From contig CM068549.1 of NCBI GenBank assembly GCA_035048495.1, forward strand, positions 18,943,103 through 19,007,102: a stretch of DNA of 64,000 nucleotides, written 5' to 3'. Positions 21,391-33,084 of the stretch are shown piece after piece. This DNA is from Euptelea pleiosperma. Taxonomy: Eukaryota; Streptophyta; Magnoliopsida; Ranunculales; Eupteleaceae. The translations under genes were made by a program, and so were the position numbers. Under the pieces are notes generated by a model. The model worked only from the letters and a program-made list of their open reading frames with translations, did no database searches and was not told the DNA's origin. Position 1 is the stretch's first letter; each line of letters begins with the position of its first letter.

Positions 21391-23765
21391 TTTTTTTTTT
21401 TTTGAGGAGATCGAGAAGATCTCAAAGATACAAAATAAAGGGAAGTAAGCAAAAAAAAAAAAAAAAATGTCAACAAAGAATTTGATCCATCTTAAACACC
21501 ATGTCACTAAAGAAAACGCCTCTCGACTCTTCAAAGATGCTACCCCAATTATAAAGGATTGCCTTAATGCTCACTATAACCTCTTGAAGTGTACTTTCTT
21601 TGCCTTGGAAAATTCTCATATTCCTTTCCTTCCACACTCCCCACATGATTGCTAGCGGCACCATTTTTCAAAGTAGCTTGCCTCTTGCCATCAGTTGAAT
21701 TTGAGGCCAACTCTCTAAAACCACCCCCACCTCCTCCGTGAAGACCCAACTCATATGTATATAGGCTAGAGAGTGCATCCATACCTATCTGGCGAACTCA
21801 CAATGTACAAGAAGATGGTTAGTGTTCTCCCCACTAGCTTTATACATAAGACAAAAGTCCACTAAAATCCACTTTCTAATGATCAAGTTTTCAACGGTAA
21901 GGATCTTATTTAAAGTGGCGAGCCAAGCGAAGAAGTGAATCTTTGATGGACTTTTGTTTTCCAAAGTTTAAAACATGAAGAGTTGTTAGGTGATGAGGTT
22001 GATGAAATTTCCAATGCTCCGTAAAACGTATGGACCGTGAAGTTACCCATTTTAGAATGATTCCAGACTAGATAGTCCTCTGAATTGTGTAATGTACGAA
22101 TTTAAGCAGTCTAGCAACAAGCCAATCTGTTCCTTCTCCCACTCAAAAGGATTCCTTCTAAGATCTAAATCCCATCTAGCTCCTGACGAAGAAGTGGTCC
22201 AAAAATGATCAACCGTTTGACCTTTACGCTATGAGAGGGAGAACACCCTTGGAAAGGTTTCCTTGAGACAGAGGTCCCCCACCCACGTATCCTCCCAAAA
22301 CCTAATCCTTGAACCATCACCTAGGGCTAGTCTAGATCCTTCTAACACGTTGTCTTTACCTTTCCATACTCCACAACCGTGTGAAAGTCTAAATGGTTTG
22401 GACACCCATCCCCCTATTTCCTCTCTGTAAATTTCGACTATCACCCTACGCCATTAGCTATTTCTTTCCTGGCTGAATCTCCTGATCCATTTCCCCAAGA
22501 GTGCCAAGTTCATGGTGCCAATCTTACTAAATCCTAGACCACCCTTCGACTTAGGTAAGCACTCCCGAGCCCAGCTAACCAAATGATATCGAAATGAATC
22601 CTCCTGGTCGTGCCACAGAAAATTCCTCATGAATATCTCAATTTTCTTTGCTATTGACACAGGTATCGAGAACAACGATAGAAAGTAAACCGGTAGGTTA
22701 AACAACGTACTCTTAATGAGTGTCATCTTACCCCCTTTAGAGAGGTATTTCCCATTTCACTTCGACAACCTTCTGCGAACCCTTTCCACTACCGGATCCC
22801 AAATCGACTTTCCCCTATATGATACCCCCAAAGGAAGACCAAGGTAGGAGGAAGGCAGAGAGCCAATAGAGCAACCTAAAGTCCTGGCCCGCTCTTCGAT
22901 GCCGTCCACCTCTCATATGGCCAAAATTTCACTTTTTTTGAATTTAATCTTGAGACCCGAGCAGATTTCAAAGGAACATAGCAAACTGTACACGAAAGTC
23001 ACTTGTTCTGATGTTCCTGTCAAGAACGGAAGTTTGTCGTCCCCAAATTGTAAATGAGAGATGGACACCCCTCTCCTACCTGCTTGGAAACCTGATAATT
23101 CCCCTAGTTCGACGCCTCTCATGATCATCCTACCCAAGGCCTCCGTAACCATGATGAACAAAAAGGGAGACAATGGGTCACCCTGTTTAAGACCCCTAGA
23201 ACTCTCGAAGAAACCTGACGGTGACCCATTAATTAACACTGAGAATCTGGGAAACCTAAAGCATTTTTTCATCCATTCCTGCCATTTGGCCCCAAACCCC
23301 ATTCTCCCTAACAAATAATCTAGAAAAGCCCAGTTTGTGTGGTTATAAGCCTTCTCCATATCTATCTTGCAAACCAGACCTGGCAACCTAAGGCGTCGTC
23401 TAGATTCGATGCACTCGTTTGCGATTAAGACTATGTCTAAAATTTGTCTCCTTGTTACAAAAGCTCCTTGCTCGCCTGAGATAATTTCCCCCATCACCTC
23501 TTTTAGCCTGGACGCTAGCACCTTAGCTACTATCTTGTATACACTCCTGAGCAGACTAATGGTCTGAAATCCGATCTTTTGCTCCTTTGGTCTTTGGGAT
23601 CAGGGCAATGAATGTTTGATTATTCCCAAAATCTAAGAAATTCCTCCAGTAGAGCTCCTCAAAAACTCTCATTAGGTCCGGCTTGATTATGTCCCAACAA
23701 ACTTGAAAAAAGGCAATCGTAAATCCATCTGGACCTAGGGCATTATCCGCTTACATTTCAGAAAC
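21390..23765 (-). mobile_element. LINE (non-LTR retrotransposon) remnant, 5'-truncated
   Basis: Read on the minus strand, the fragments run from DGFTIAFFQVCW (about 23,745) through a reverse-transcriptase core (22,913-23,521). The core shows KIDMEKAYNHTNW, the GLKQGDPLSPFLF motif and an FGDD active-site box (near 23,047). The C-terminal RT/connection part follows (22,454-22,726, with FLWHDQ and WARECLPKSKGGLGF), and finally the zf-RVT-like region (MWGVWKERNMRIFQGKE, about 21,640). The minus strand then ends in an A-run (T-run at 21,391-21,404 on +). Frameshifts and stops separate these parts, and the endonuclease/ORF1 portion is missing. It is a dead copy lying directly downstream of, and antisense to, the RLP gene. 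Confidence 0.88.
22913..23521 (-). pseudogene. LINE reverse transcriptase core fragment
   Basis: A 202-codon open stretch of RT with the palm motifs: the first catalytic Asp in CKIDMEKAYNH, the GLKQGDPLSPFLF signature and the Asp pair in FGDD. The family normally has the RT within a ~1,200-residue ORF2, so this is a fragment of a broken ORF. The downstream thumb region is out of frame. Confidence 0.85.
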
Positions 23766-23769
23766 CACC

Positions 23770-25430
23770 TTCCTGTTTCAATTGATGATAACATACTAAA
23801 TTTAAATCTCATAAAAAGAAGATAAAAATTGCTCAAAACCAACAGCTAGAAAATCACCAATCGGGATGATTTTTGGAATATATACCGCTAAGGAATGGGC
23901 TAAACTATCATGGTGATAGTGGGCCCGAAAGAGTGAACCACGTAGCATTTTGGGAGATTTTTGTATTAAACTTGTGATACACAATTTTGTAGAAGTTTTT
24001 TTCCAAAAGGGGCAAGGCAATGGCTTAGCAAACAGAATTTGGAAAGACCAGCCACATAATAGCCAAAACAATATTACATATATCTAAGCTATAAGACACG
24101 GGTATAAGTGAGTTGGCTCGGTCTCCGAGATACCCACTCCACTAAGCAAGCAAAGCAAATTCTGGCTGCCGCCAATGAGGTTGGCATTAGCTTGATAGGT
24201 GATTTCTACCCATTGGCATTGAGCATTTTATTGGGCTGATTCTAACTGTTGGATTTGAGGTTTTTTTTGGTACTCAAATCAATTGGCTAGAAATCACTTA
24301 TCAAGATAATTTTTATTTTGGACAGGACTAGTATGCCACACCACCAAACACCAATAGGCATCGGGTTGGCTATCTCCAAACAACATCAAATGGGACCCAG
24401 CTCCAGCCGTCGATGCGATACTTATCTTTTTGGACCTTTAAATGAAGCATTATTATTATGTCATTGCCATATTCTGTCATAAATAGTTGTGTATCTAGAT
24501 TGTCCAAATATTACACATCCCTTGAATCGGCAAATGTCTAAGATTATCTCCAATAGGGTGTCTCAATCTTCATATTTGATGAAGTTTTTGAAAAATCCAG
24601 CTCCAACCAAGCTCTATATCTAGCTTCAAATTTGAAGTTGGGATTTATATCTCTATTCTTGGCTTCAAATATAGAGACCAACTTTCTAACTTCTTAATTC
24701 CCATTTTTATCCTTTTTATGACTTTTCGAAAAACTTTGATACCTTTTTTGAAAAAATTTGATATCATTTGTACCCTTTTGAAAAGCATCTACTTTTTACC
24801 AATAATTTTTAAATTCCTTTTGTGTCCTATTTTAAAAACTTTTAAAATCTACCTTTCATGTCCATTTTGAAAAAGATGCTTTTTTGAAGTCAGGGCTGAT
24901 TCAAATTCAACACTTTTTGAATATGAACTCAAAAGAAAGGAAATAAGCAAAGTCTAAAAATAAATAAAAAACTATAGAGAAAACAAAATCCTAAACAAAA
25001 CTACTCATCATCAATTCTCGAAGATATGAAATAAAAAGGCAAGAGTAATGATATAAGAGTACACAACTCTCAAGGGAATAGACATGGTACGGTACCCTTC
25101 AGATTTGGATCATAGGTACCACCTCGAGGAAGCTCGGTCACAGTATAGCAACTATCCCTATTTTTATCTCCCCCCATGACAGTTCTTCTAAACTTATTAA
25201 AAAGGTCGCGATCATATTCTGAAAATGTATATTATGTTCTTATGGTCGTAAATTTGACTAGTGCTCAAGATGTTTCCCTCAACACCTTCAAAAAAGAGCA
25301 CTTCGCCAAGTATAGAAATACCGTTTGCTTTAATAATTCTCTTTTCCGTGATACGTCAACGAATGTCATCGACAAACGTTATCGTATTCTGTCTTAGGAT
25401 TTCTTCAAAAGTACTAAACATACACTGTGC
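23770..25430. other. Intergenic, repeats only
   Basis: A diverged copy of the dispersed foldback repeat lies at about 24,160-24,400 ('ataggtgatttctacccatt', 'tctaactgttggatttgag'). From 24,530 to 25,000 the sequence is AT-rich with repeated 'cttttgaaaa' and 'aaattttgat' words. No coding sequence was recognised on either strand. Confidence 0.45.
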
Positions 25431-25794
25431 TAGGACTGGCAATGGATCGGATCAAACCCGAAATCCAATCCAAAAAAATTGGGTTCGAAACTTTATTTTT
25501 TGGTATCGAATTGGTACCGGATCACAGATTGTCGATCGGATAAGAACCGGATCGACCTTGTTCCGATCCAATATAGACCCGATATCTATACTATATAAAA
25601 TATATATTATATAGATATATATTTAATTGCATAGAAGTGTTTAAATATATATTATTTAAATATATGCCCAATGGAATTATGAATGTATATAATATATATA
25701 CATATGGGATCGGATCCGGATCGATTGGATTTCTTATCGGATCAGTACCAAATCAATACCAATCCAACTCGAACCCGATCCATTGTCAGCCCTC
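25431..25794. mobile_element. hAT-type MITE, 364 bp
   Basis: Begins TAGGACTGGCAATGGATCGG and ends with its near-inverse 'cgatccattgtcagccctc'. It is flanked by 8-bp near-duplications ('cactgtgc' at 25,423-25,430, 'ctctgtgc' at 25,795-25,802, 7/8 match). A second member with an exact duplication lies at 52,163-52,598. The interior consists of 'gatcggatc'-like repeats and codes for nothing. Confidence 0.78.
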
Positions 25795-25799
25795 CTCTG

Positions 25800-26150
25800 T
25801 GCCCAGTGATATGTCTAGAACAACCACTACCTAGTAGCCATGTGCTACCTTTAGATATAATCATTTTGGCGGTGTTGACATTGTACCTCAATTCTTCTTT
25901 TCTCACCCAAACAGAATTGACTTTAGGCATCACGGGTGGTATAGGAGTAATAATTTTCTTTTTTCTTCCTCCTCTTTTGTTGAGTCCCCTAACTCTGAGT
26001 GCTCATTTGTTTCCTAAGGTTTGCAATTTCTTTACTCAAAGCTTCAGACGTTTTGAAAATGACTTCCATTTTGTAAAGTAGATTCACCTAGTTTCCACTC
26101 AGGTTGTTAGACCTAACAGAGTGTTAACCTACTTTGATACCAATTGAAAA
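25800..26150 (-). pseudogene. Ty1-copia gag-protease remnant
   Basis: On the minus strand the segment near 25,820-25,930 reads KVNSVWVRKEELRY, then STWLLGSGCSRHITGH. This is the protease-region signature of copia polyproteins (normally W-L-D-S-G-C-S-R-H-M), with the catalytic Asp position reading Gly here. Upstream on the minus strand is a Ser/Lys-rich tract. It then meets a primer-binding-like site ('ttgataccaattg' at 26,136-26,148 on +, i.e. TTGGTATCAA on -). It is a dead fragment interrupted by the hAT MITE. Confidence 0.65.
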
Positions 26151-27640
26151 ACATAGGTTAATGATATTCATAGAACCTAAAAGGGGATGAATAGGTCTGA
26201 TTCAAATTAATTAACACAAATTAAGAAATATATTCAAATCTATTCGGTCACTGATCTGGGATCTATCGCCTGCAATTTTTAAGCAGAAGCAAATAGATTG
26301 GTCTAACTAGATTTAATCTAAATCATTAAAAGTATATTTTTCATAAATTTGTTCAGCCAATAACATAATAAAATAAATCAAGCAATAGACACATGATTTT
26401 TACAAGAAAAATCCAATCGAAAAAACTTCATGACTACATCCAATCAAAATCACAACACTAATAGAAAACATAGATACAGAACTAAATCTAACTCCACACG
26501 AGCTCCAGTCGTTGATTTACCACGTTGCCTTATATCACACTCTGAACCACACGAAATGCCATCAGGGTTTTATTCCAAATCCAATCTGAAAGTACACAGA
26601 ATCACAGCCAACTCGATCTACATACGAGTTCACACCGAATCCATATGGCAAGGTAACTAACAAAGAAGATAATAAAACAAACTGATGTATTTAATCTTTC
26701 ATGGAAGAAATAGATTCAACCATTAAAAGATCAACACTCTCATTCACTCAAGGTCAAAAGAATAGGACTTACTTTAACAAGATCTTGACCATCCAAGAGC
26801 AAAAAATCAAGATTTCATCAACAATGGTGGCTCTTAGATAATTAGGGCTTCTTGGGAGCTTCTCTATGCTTTAGATTGGGTTATATGACTTAGGTTTTCA
26901 ACCTAAAATGTTATATTTATTGTAAAGACCTTATAAAAACAGCAAGAGTTGGAGAGCAATTAGCTTTCAGAGTTTAAAAAATATTTCCTATGTCCGTCCA
27001 ATAATCTATTAGGCAACAACCAAAATAATTTTGGTTATATCCGGGCAAGTCCAATAGATTGGACTCAAGTCCAATCGATTTTCAATCTATTGGACTCTCC
27101 AAAATTAGGGCAAATGCCCCTGCAAGCCCCTGAAACCTTTCTTTTGCAATAGTAACTTACTTCTAAGTGTTTAAAGGTTCTACCATCTATATTCTATGGC
27201 CTCTAAGTCACTTACTAACCTAATGGTGTATTGATCAATTGAAACTTTGAATCTTCTGATGAGCTTTAAATCTTTTGGTAGTCTTCAATGGTGAACAATA
27301 ACCACAACCACTAGACTCCTAGTTACCCACACACTAGGAAGGTTACAAACAAATATTTTGTCGTACGGCCAACACTAAAATCTAGACCTTACAATCTTAA
27401 CGTGGGTTTTGGTTGTAATTGCTGAAACTTAATTGAAAAATCTACAATTAAAGCTATTTGCTTTTATAATTAACAATCTAAATCGAAAAGAAGATGAAAA
27501 TAGACTGCATCAAAAAGGAACTACTCTCCAATACTGAATAAACAATTCTAAAATAAACTAAGGTTTTTTAGTGAATTTTTAACTATTTCCATGAGAGTTT
27601 TATGGGTTCACCCTCCTGTAAACACCTGAATTAAAGAATA
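26145..27640 (-). mobile_element. Probable copia LTR (minus orientation), boundary on the right uncertain
   Basis: It begins with TG immediately after the inverse of a tRNA-Met primer-binding site. It carries 'catgatttttacaagaaaaatcc' type sequence common in the LTR transcribed region of such elements. The far end could not be fixed (somewhere between about 27,300 and 27,640). No coding sequence is seen in it. Confidence 0.4.
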
Positions 27641-27862
27641 GGAAAAAAGAACAAAGAAAGAAAAAAGAGAACCATTAACCCATCAATTAAAACAAAAGTC
27701 GGCCAAAACCCACACATGTTTGTGTTTCAAAGTTGAAGAAAGGGGTAGTTTGGTCTTTCCAAAAAAATTATGTCAGTCAATTTGAGTCAACTATAGACAA
27801 CAAAGGAGGACTAAGTCAGCTTTTTTAAATTGTGGGGGGTATGTCAAATTTTAAAGAAAACA

Positions 27863-27867
27863 TGTGT

Positions 27868-27924
<57 letters not shown>
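27863..27924. repeat. (TG)n followed by an uninterrupted run of 43 G
   Basis: A (TG)10 tract runs straight into G at every position from 27,882 to 27,924, followed by 'tggtggtgtgtg'. Such a run can form G-quadruplex DNA and is difficult to sequence, so its length may be an assembly estimate. Confidence 0.95.
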
Positions 27925-27925
<1 letters not shown>

Positions 27926-28960
27926 GGTGGTGTGTGCTTAGTGGGCATAGAGATACGTAGGTGTAGAGAAAACAATTAAAATTTTAAAGTGGTGAAAAGA
28001 GCCCATGGGTGTAGAGGTGAAAAACGAGGGTCCAAATATCTCGTCCCTAAAAATAACATGTACATTGCATATATCAGAAATAGATCTAATCGTGTGGTTG
28101 TAGCAACCGATCTACAAACTTATTTGGGTCGTTATGATATCTAGTTAGGTTCTATATGGTTGCCTTGAATAAGTTTTCTAGAAATGTATTTTGCATATAA
28201 TTGGCATTAAACGTTTTCTATATCAACACTTTTTAACATACAAATCCATTCTGTAAAACTCTGTTGATCACCATTCAGAGCCTTAAATTAAGGGCATGTT
28301 TGATTGCTCGGAAAATTTTCCAGAGAAAATACATCTGGGAGAGCGCCTTAAATGGCTGTTTGAAAAAATGGCGAAGGCATTTTTCAATTATATGAGAAAA
28401 TCAAAGGCCTATTTTCATGTGGAAATGAAAATTCTTACCTATGTGTCCTAGAAATGAATTCCGGGCTTGGATGGGTAAGAGCAACAGAGAGGAAGGTAAG
28501 AGCTCTTTGCAAATGTAATGGCTAATCTAACAATGATAAGTTGTGTTTTCCCAAGGAAAATGCATTTTTCCCACTTGACAACCAAACACGACATAAAACA
28601 CAATGCTCAAAGACTCCCATCAATCTTTGATGTCCTTTAAATTGACCAAGTATAGCCCTTTGATCTAATGAAATTTTTTAGGCTGCTCATAATATGTGAC
28701 GAAGGATGCAACAATTTGCACTCTACCTACACAAAATCACATTGATCCTTGATCTTCAATTGATGAACCATCTGTTGACTTCTCTCGCCTAACAAAGGGT
28801 TCTTGATCGGTTGATAAGTGCTTGATTTTGATCTATGGCCCATAAAATGAGTACTAGAGTAAGTTTCTCCATAGAAGTTCCATGCTCTTTCAAATACCAA
28901 AGACAAATCCTATTTCTTACTTCAGTCAAGGAGAGGTTTTGAGCCTGTCAAAAACTTCTG
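27925..28960. other. Intergenic; possible MITE at about 28,293-28,594
   Basis: The edges 'gggcatgtttgattgc' (28,293) and 'gacaaccaaacacgac' (28,577) are approximate inverses, a common edge of plant hAT-like MITEs. Internal words 'ggaaaattttcc' and 'ggaaaatgcatttttccc' also fold back. No target-site duplication was confirmed. No gene was recognised in the remaining sequence. Confidence 0.35.
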
Positions 28961-29370
28961 TCACAAGATGCTGTGACCGAAGCGGGTCACAACCCACAAT
29001 GCGAGCTATGTGGCACACCATTAGAGAGTTCTGACTGTTTGGATGTTTGGCCAGTCTCTCGGTGGACCTGCAAACTAAAAATCAGCCTGATTAGTGATTT
29101 ACAACCTTTGGATCTTTGCACCCAAATAACACTCAAATTTCTACGGTTAAAATCAACCCAAGAAAATAACTTCAATCCAATGCTTAGAAATCACTAATAG
29201 GGTGATTTCTGGCCATTGAATTTGAACAATTTATTCGATGCTAAAATCTAACTGCTAGAAATCATTGATCAACCTGCTTTTTGGTGTGTAGGTGCACCAA
29301 GAGGTGGACCAAACATCCATAAGCTCAGTGGCCCAAAAGAGTGGCATCTTGTGAGGGCGGAGACATCAAA
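28945..29370. repeat. Dispersed foldback repeat, composite of two subtypes
   Basis: Starts at 'aacttctgtcacaagatgct', also the terminal motif of the MITE at 36,413-36,589. It then carries 'tggatgtttggcc', 'aaaaatcagcctgattagtg', 'ggatctttgcacccaaataa', and a second half with 'ggtgatttctggccattg' and 'accaaacatccataagctc'. The second half is shared with 46,608-46,790 and belongs to the segmental duplication of the transporter gene. Confidence 0.7.
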
Positions 29371-29729
29371 TTTTGAAGTCCTTGGAAGTCCCTAGGGGAC
29401 ATGCATGGAGCACACCTTGGATGGGCCATTATTGCCCATAAATCATGCTGACCATCCTAACATCCAACCATTTGGATTTGTTGTTCACTCTAAATATATT
29501 TTTATTAATGTCCAAAAGAATGCGAATGATCAGATGGTTAGCATTGTTCAATTGGTTCGAAATTTGGGCTATGACCCATCGGAGAGGTGTTCCAAACAAT
29601 GCATATTCTGCTTTGATGAACTATTACACCAGGTGAGGCGGCACCACCCAAGGTGGCCTACAATCCTACAGTATATTTCCTTTTAATCCTAGATAGGCTT
29701 CATGTGTCGTGAGGTTTTGTTCCTTGCAG

Positions 29730-30216
29730 GTCAAAAACAATCCCTCGGACAATTTGGATGACATGCACACCAGTAATCATGGTCATAACGTACCTTTTGT
29801 TTGCTTCGGCTCTGAGTGGCACCCTTTATGCTTCCACCGCTTTACTTGGGATCTGCTATGGGGTTCAATTCTCTATCATGGTCCCAACTGCCTCCGAGCT
29901 TTTTGGGTTGAAACACTTTGGTATAATTTATAATTTCATGTCACTAGGCAATCCTCTAGGTGCACTTCTCTTCTCAGGTCTGCTTGCTGGGTATGTTTAC
30001 GATAAGGAGGCAGCGAAGCAACAAGGATTTAATCCGCTTGGTTCAAGTGTCTCCTGTTTGGGTCCTAATTGCTTTAGGCTCACATTCCTGGTTCTAGCTG
30101 GTGCCTGTGGTTTGGGCTCCGTGTTGAGCATAATTCTGACTCTGAGAATAAGATCGGTATACCAAATGCTTTATTCTGGTGGTTCATTCCGGCTGCCTGA
30201 AAGTTCAAATCATTGA
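29730..30216 (+). pseudogene. Duplicated last exon of the nodulin-like/MFS transporter (partial gene)
   Basis: Begins after the acceptor 'ttccttgcag' exactly as exon 3 of the gene at 47,251 does, has the same length (487 nt) and the same stop. The 152 residues from the Met at 29,758 differ from the intact gene at about 11 positions, mostly conservative, with no frameshift or stop. It encodes four or five membrane helices plus the family-specific ATASELFGLKHFG-type loop (VPTASELFGLKHFG). Without exons 1-2 it cannot make a full transporter. It may be non-functional, or spliced to unknown upstream exons; no such exon was found between 21.4 and 29.7 kb. Confidence 0.85.
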
Positions 30217-30496
30217 GACGGTCTGAATGGAGAGTCAGGAGTTCAGGATCATCTTGGAATATGAATATTAAGGTAAAACCATTTTACGCAGGCCATGTTT
30301 CAACCTAGCGACTTCATCTCTAGCCCAATGCTTGTTCCGGAGAATTGTAGAGCTCCAGTTTGCCTCAAGAAGGGATTTTGCTAGTCTTTGGTTTCTGACT
30401 GGCAGTTCGGTCAAGCTTCTTTGTGCGTCCATTGTAATTTTACATATCTTCGTGCTAGTCAGGAAATATTACAGATTGGAAGTTACCATGCTTGAA

Positions 30497-30672
30497 GAGA
30501 TGGAAAACTCTTTTGGATAAAGAATCAATTTTTCAGAGACAAGGTTTTGGAGGATTGGATCTGTGTACAAGCAATGTCACATCCAAAAGAGATGGAAAAC
30601 TCTTTTGGTTAAAGAATCAATTTTCAGAGACAAGGTTTTGGAGGCTTGGTATCTGTGTACAAACAATGTCAC
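30497..30672 (+). repeat. ~90-bp tandem duplication in the 3' flank of the duplicated exon
   Basis: Two adjacent copies starting 'agatggaaaactcttttgg' (about 30,497 and 30,587) and ending near 'caatgtcacat'. The corresponding place in the other copy (about 48,045-48,135) has only one unit, so this arose after the segmental duplication. Confidence 0.85.
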
Positions 30673-30883
30673 ATTCCAAGTTTATATGTTGATCAAGATA
30701 TGGTTCTTCCAAACTAAAAGATGTTGGTTCCATTATTGAAAGTGAAACAGCTATTTTATGTATGTGATTTATGTAGATACTGGAATTTAGTGTGATTCTA
30801 TGCAGATTACAGGTAATTTAATCTGGTTTCTTGTTTTCTCGTAGATCTTGTAATCTAGGAACTATGTTGCATTATGAAAATGG

Positions 30884-30918
<35 letters not shown>
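30884..30918. repeat. (TC)n microsatellite
   Basis: About 17 TC units following 'gaaaatggcc'; the homologous site at ~48,340 reads 'gaaaatggcctcattatta' with no expansion. It is therefore a post-duplication expansion. Confidence 0.9.
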
Positions 30919-30922
<4 letters not shown>

Positions 30923-31139
30923 CATTCTATGAATGGTAACTGAGTTACATTAACTGTCCATCTTTATTCCCTATCCATCTTTGATCTTCACGTGATTACT
31001 TCAAAATTCCTTTTGAGCATCTGTAAATTGTAATGTCAGCCTACTTAAATAAGTTCCTGAGACTTCCTCTGCAGTATAAGAGCATCTGACATCACCCACT
31101 CTCCCTCTAGAACAAATTCCTCTTGTAAGAGGATTTCTT

Positions 31140-32700
31140 CATATCTTGAAGATTTATTCTTATCTTGGCAACTAATTAATGCTTTCCTTGTTTAGGACCT
31201 TCTTTGTTTGGTGTATTGTAGGTACATGGTAAACTTTATTTTCTTGTCTTATTCTATTGTATAGCAATCTCTGTTTTTGGTTACTTTCAGTACATAGCTT
31301 TTGCTAAAAAGGCTATATATAAGAACCTCCATGTGTAGATACAAAAACATAGAATATGATTACTACATTCAAGTAGAGAATTCTTTAAAATTGTAATTTG
31401 CTTTCATTGTTCTTTGATAATATGGTATCAAAGCCTTAAGGCCTGAGAGGTCGCCAGTTCCAGTCTCCATTGGAGTGTATTCCCGCTGAGAGGGTGTGTT
31501 AGCTGAGAGTGTGTTCCCATGCACGTGTTGTGTTAGCCCGATGACCCGTTGATATACATAGTTGTTTCGCATTTCCCCAATAAGATGATCTTTTGGGGTA
31601 AGTGGTTGTTTAATATAGGGGTAAATGTGTATTTTTGGGATATGAAGTTCATCACAAATGATACAGATGATATGATCCTATTAGCAAGAAATTGCGTATT
31701 TCAAGAAATGTTATTTTTTGGAGCATCTTCCTTTTTTACTTGTCTCCTCAATATTCCTCTACTCCACAGTTGTCTAGAAGGAGGAGGTTGAATAGGTATT
31801 TAAATTATTTGGCTATTGCCAACAATTTAATTCAATTGCTGGTTTGGGTAGGTAAAAATCACGTACAATTGCAAGTGACTATTTAAACAAATTGGTTATC
31901 GATCACAACCTATTCAGATCAACTATATCTCCATGATATATTATTTCTAATTTATTTTTTATAATCTAAACAGAGTGCAGAATATAAATAATCAAACCAT
32001 TACGCATAAGCAATTTTATACATGGATCTCTTTTCAAGAAAAACCACGGGAGCACGTTCAGACATTAAAGTATCATTAACAAAAGGTTACCTACGCAATA
32101 CCGTTTACCGCAGCATACAACCCAAGGCTAACTGTCGTTGTGTCCACGTCTTCTGGCTGCCACACACGAGTCTGCGGGAGCCTTTTTTGTCATGATTTCC
32201 TCACCAGTGTTCAGTTTGATACACCCAAACCCACCATTCGATAGGTACACTCCAATCTTATTTACACTCTTTGGTCTAACCCAAGAAGTGAAAGATTCAA
32301 TACACCCCAGTGGACGGTGATCGTACAAGCTAGATGGAGTTTAATTGGACTTTTCGATGTTCGTTAAATTATATAAGATCGACATTAGGTGGCTTTTGAT
32401 CTTGATTATAGGTTTCAATTATGTACCCCCAATGGTGCTTTTTGACATCAATGCTCACGGTGGATGACTGTAATTATATGGGTAGTTTCGGCCCTACGAC
32501 AACATGGACCAGTCCTAAGTTATCTTTTCAAACTTTGTTGTATATTCCTTTCTTAACCAAGATGGGTGTTGGTGACAATATATAAAACTAGATGATGAAT
32601 TTTCGCTAAGAACATTAGGCACAATCATAACACACCACGAAAAGCGCGTGTAGACGACAAACACGCGTTAAAGGCACGATCAGAACATACCAAGTATTGC
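31140..32700. other. Intergenic with LTR-retrotransposon relics; no gene recognised
   Basis: 'tatggtatcaaagcc' at about 31,421-31,435 looks like a primer-binding site for tRNA-Met-primed LTR elements. It is preceded by a TATA motif (31,313) and LTR-like sequence. At 31,990-32,090 'ttttatacatggatctctt' and 'aaaaaccacggga' resemble the transcribed part of another copia LTR in minus orientation. Frames at 32,128-32,328 have no known domain. Confidence 0.35.
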
Positions 32701-32749
32701 TTTAGTGTCTATTATTTTATAAGAAGTATTATTCTACGGTGATTTTACT

Positions 32750-33082
32750 GTTCATTAAGCCACAACTTGCAGCCAGAACCAGTGGTAATTTTTGTCTATA
32801 CAATTTCGTTTAATTTGTGTTAGTACAACTTGTATTAGAGGTATTTCATTATATCAAAGATTTTTATATATTATCTAAAAGGGTGTCGTGGTTTCATTTC
32901 TACATTGAGAGAGTGAGAGAGAATAAACTATTGTAACCCAAATTCTTTAGACAGAGTGAAAAGGCTCTTATCACCCGTGGACGTAGGCACACTGTCGAAC
33001 TACGTAAATTTGTTGTATATCTGTATGATTGATATTTTGGTTATCTATTTTTGCTGGTTCGTAGAAAGTTGATTTTCAACAC
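32750..33082 (+). mobile_element. Probable solo Ty1-copia LTR (3' portion clear)
   Basis: The sequence 'agagagaataaactattgta' ... 'atcacccgtggacgtaggca' ... 'cgaactacgtaaatttgttg' ... 'ttgattttcaaca' is characteristic of the R-U5 region and end of plant copia LTRs. No primer-binding site or coding region follows, so it is a solo LTR or a truncated end. The left boundary is a guess. Confidence 0.45.
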
Positions 33083-33084
33083 CA

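Larger units (their letters stand above)
29200..31135 (+). repeat. Segmental duplicate of the 3' part of the transporter gene (copy of ~46,600-48,475)
   Basis: Co-linear similarity to 46,600-48,475 covers part of intron 2 with its foldback repeat, the complete last exon and the 3' flank. It runs to the word 'ctctccctctagaacaaatt' (31,096 and 48,448). Differences include a ~90-bp tandem duplication at 30,497-30,672 and a (TC)n expansion at 30,884-30,918, both only in this copy. Exons 1 and 2 are not present upstream, so the duplication was partial. Confidence 0.9.

Noticed and set aside
29730..30216. Treating the duplicated exon as a complete small gene
   Set aside because: It starts exactly at the splice acceptor of exon 3 and lacks exons 1 and 2, so a partial duplicate is the simpler reading.
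31421..31480. tRNA gene
   Set aside because: 'ggtatcaaagcc' and 'agttccagtctcc' recall tRNA parts, but no acceptor stem or cloverleaf can be drawn; a primer-binding site is more likely.
32128..32328. Small protein gene
   Set aside because: Open frames exist on both strands with no recognisable domain, start context or neighbouring exon.
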